Of a DNA stretch of 43,238 nucleotides, positions 42,515 through 43,238 are shown piece by piece. Below the pieces are notes generated by a model. It did no database searches and was not told where the DNA came from. It worked only from the letters and a program-made list of their open reading frames with translations. Source of the stretch: CAZEGV01 sp964511645 (GTDB lineage Bacteria; Bacteroidota; Bacteroidia; Cytophagales; JAAEPT01). The position numbers and the translations under genes are program-made. Numbering within the stretch: the stretch's first letter is position 1; each line of letters starts with the position of its first letter. The stretch spans positions 1 to 43,238 of the forward strand of contig CAZEGV010000014.1 in the NCBI GenBank assembly GCA_964511645.1, in the 5' to 3' direction.

Positions 42515-42542
42515 ATACCATTTTGATTGTAATATGCGTCTA
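42515..42542. mobile_element. end fragment of the MITE-like family
   Basis: 28 nt beginning ATACCATTTTGATTG match the left end of copy B (5289-5316) with one difference, then diverge. The other terminal repeat is missing, so this is a truncated relic just after thiE. Confidence 0.65.
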
Positions 42543-42635
42543 AGTACAACTTTTAGGACTCTTTCTATGAGTTTAATACTCGTTAAATTCCTTCACTCTT
42601 GATAACTCAAGACCATTGTAATTATTTTTCTCTTT

Positions 42636-42884
42636 TTATATCCGATGTTTTGCTTCACTCCAACTTTGACAAGGTGGTCCGCCAATAATTCCGTCACATT
42701 CAGGAACTTCATCTGCTGGAATATTGACGATACTTCTTTTATCAAGAATTGTGTTAGGATGGTTTTTTGCGTAGGTTTCCCAAATTTCCTTGTCATATTC
42801 ATTTGCCCAAATAATATCAAACCCTGCTTTTTGAAATCCAAGGTCTAAACCACCTGCTCCTGAAAAAAATGATACTATTTTCAT
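42636..42884 (-). pseudogene. C5 cytosine DNA methyltransferase, N-terminal remnant
   Basis: 82 codons. FFSGAGGLDLGFQKAGF binds SAM (motif I), and GGPPCQSWS carries catalytic Cys72 (motif IV). Right after SWSEA the protein stops, while intact enzymes run past 300 aa with motifs VI-X and a target-recognition domain. The downstream DNA toward thiE has no methyltransferase sequence, so most of the gene was deleted. Start codon overlaps the stop of the upstream XRE gene. Probably the leftover of a type II restriction-modification system. Confidence 0.85.
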
Positions 42885-43210
42885 ACGGCTTTTGTTCTTT
42901 TATAATGATTATTTAATTGTCTTCTGTATTCTGCTTTTTCTCCAGCAACAACAAGCATTTCTTTTGTGCAATCACATTCGTAAATTTGTTTTGCTATTTG
43001 GTCGCTTACAAATTCCTTTTTTAGTTCTTTAATATTCAACTTGAATACTCTTGCTAATTTTAAAAGTCGTTTTTCGTCAAAATCTCGTTTCCCATTTTCT
43101 ATTTTACTTAGATTAGCACTATCCAAATCAAGTTTTGCAGCAAGTTGAGTTAAAGTCAATCCGTTTAGATTTCTGAACTCTCTAATATATTCTCCAAATG
43201 TTACTTTCAT
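42881..43210 (-). CDS. XRE-family helix-turn-helix regulator
   Basis: 109 aa from MKVTFGEYIREF. The HTH spans about 18-55 (LTLTQLAAKLDLDSANLSKIENG), followed by a helical C-terminal part. Such regulators precede C5 methyltransferases in Bacteroidota R-M operons and are C-protein-like. An ATG four codons upstream (43222) overlaps the predicted operator, so I prefer 43210. ATGA overlap with the broken methyltransferase shows they were one operon. The gene itself looks intact although its partner is dead. Confidence 0.85.
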   Translation of the reverse strand: MKVTFGEYIREFRNLNGLTLTQLAAKLDLDSANLSKIENGKRDFDEKRLLKLARVFKLNIKELKKEFVSDQIAKQIYECDCTKEMLVVAGEKAEYRRQLNNHYKRTKAV

Positions 43211-43215
43211 TAGAC

Positions 43216-43237
43216 TTGTCATTTTTTGACAAATTTA
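43216..43237 (-). promoter_or_regulatory. promoter and palindromic operator of the XRE gene
   Basis: Reverse-strand TAAATTTG (43237-43230) fits TAnnTTTG. TTGTCA-N5-TGACAA (43216-43232), a perfect 6-bp inverted repeat, overlaps the box and expected start site, a suitable position for autorepression by the encoded dimeric HTH protein. Confidence 0.5.
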
Positions 43238-43238
43238 A

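Noticed and set aside
42593..42841. Second reading frame over the methyltransferase remnant
   Set aside because: Out of frame with the clear SAM-binding and PCQ motifs; its C-terminal part after the deletion point matches nothing I know.
1..43238. tRNA, rRNA or CRISPR array
   Set aside because: No cloverleaf with TTCGA-type T loop, rRNA segment, or regularly spaced direct repeats was found by reading both strands.

Overview
The window comes from a low-GC member of the Bacteroidota, most likely order Flavobacteriales. The evidence is a type IX secretion set (PorP/SprF, PorU, PorV), a monomeric NADP isocitrate dehydrogenase, a sigma-54 gene divergent from asnS, A-rich leaders in place of strong Shine-Dalgarno sites, and many start-proximal TAnnTTTG boxes, the primary-sigma -7 element of this phylum. 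I cannot name the genus from sequence alone.

Layout. Positions 1-838 hold a wrecked IS4-type transposase (DUF4372 type) with a 157-bp palindrome-ended element inside it. The asd-methyltransferase pair (reverse) follows, then a TraR/DksA-like gene, a strongly structured 180-nt non-coding stretch, and porP. A second, inverted IS fragment with its own copy of the small element lies at 4917-5490. Positions 5705-14755 are one forward run: MBL hydrolase, phosphatidylserine synthase, PorU, PorV, an M16-like protein without its zinc motif, and an M61 peptidase. Then come ppa (forward), monomeric icd (reverse), a saccharopine-dehydrogenase-like gene (forward), rnhA and anmK (reverse). A tightly overlapping envelope operon at 21251-26885 runs coaX, barrel protein, TPR protein, lptC, a 56-aa membrane protein, CorC-like protein. 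After it come a small barrel protein, the reverse rpoN/PAP2-like/ferritin cluster, divergent asnS, and a tail-specific protease. The window closes with a DUF1801 protein, dodecin, dnaK, two unknown exported proteins, a glycosyltransferase, the rlmB-thiD-thiE operon, and a remnant of a C5 methyltransferase with its XRE regulator.

Most genes are housekeeping. The accessory signal is in small mobile and repetitive DNA. (1) A MITE-like family has 17-bp terminal inverted repeats and 3-bp TTA/TAA target duplications; two copies differ at only 2 positions. (2) A separate family of four intergenic hairpins has conserved flanks but different stem sequences. (3) Two IS fragments share an inverted terminal repeat. 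Other points worth a look are start codons placed 4-6 nt after a TAnnTTTG box (probable leaderless mRNAs), an in-frame rlmB-stop-TTG-thiD junction, and a palindromic operator over the promoter of the orphaned XRE regulator.

I saw no tRNA, rRNA or CRISPR array, and no complete defence system.
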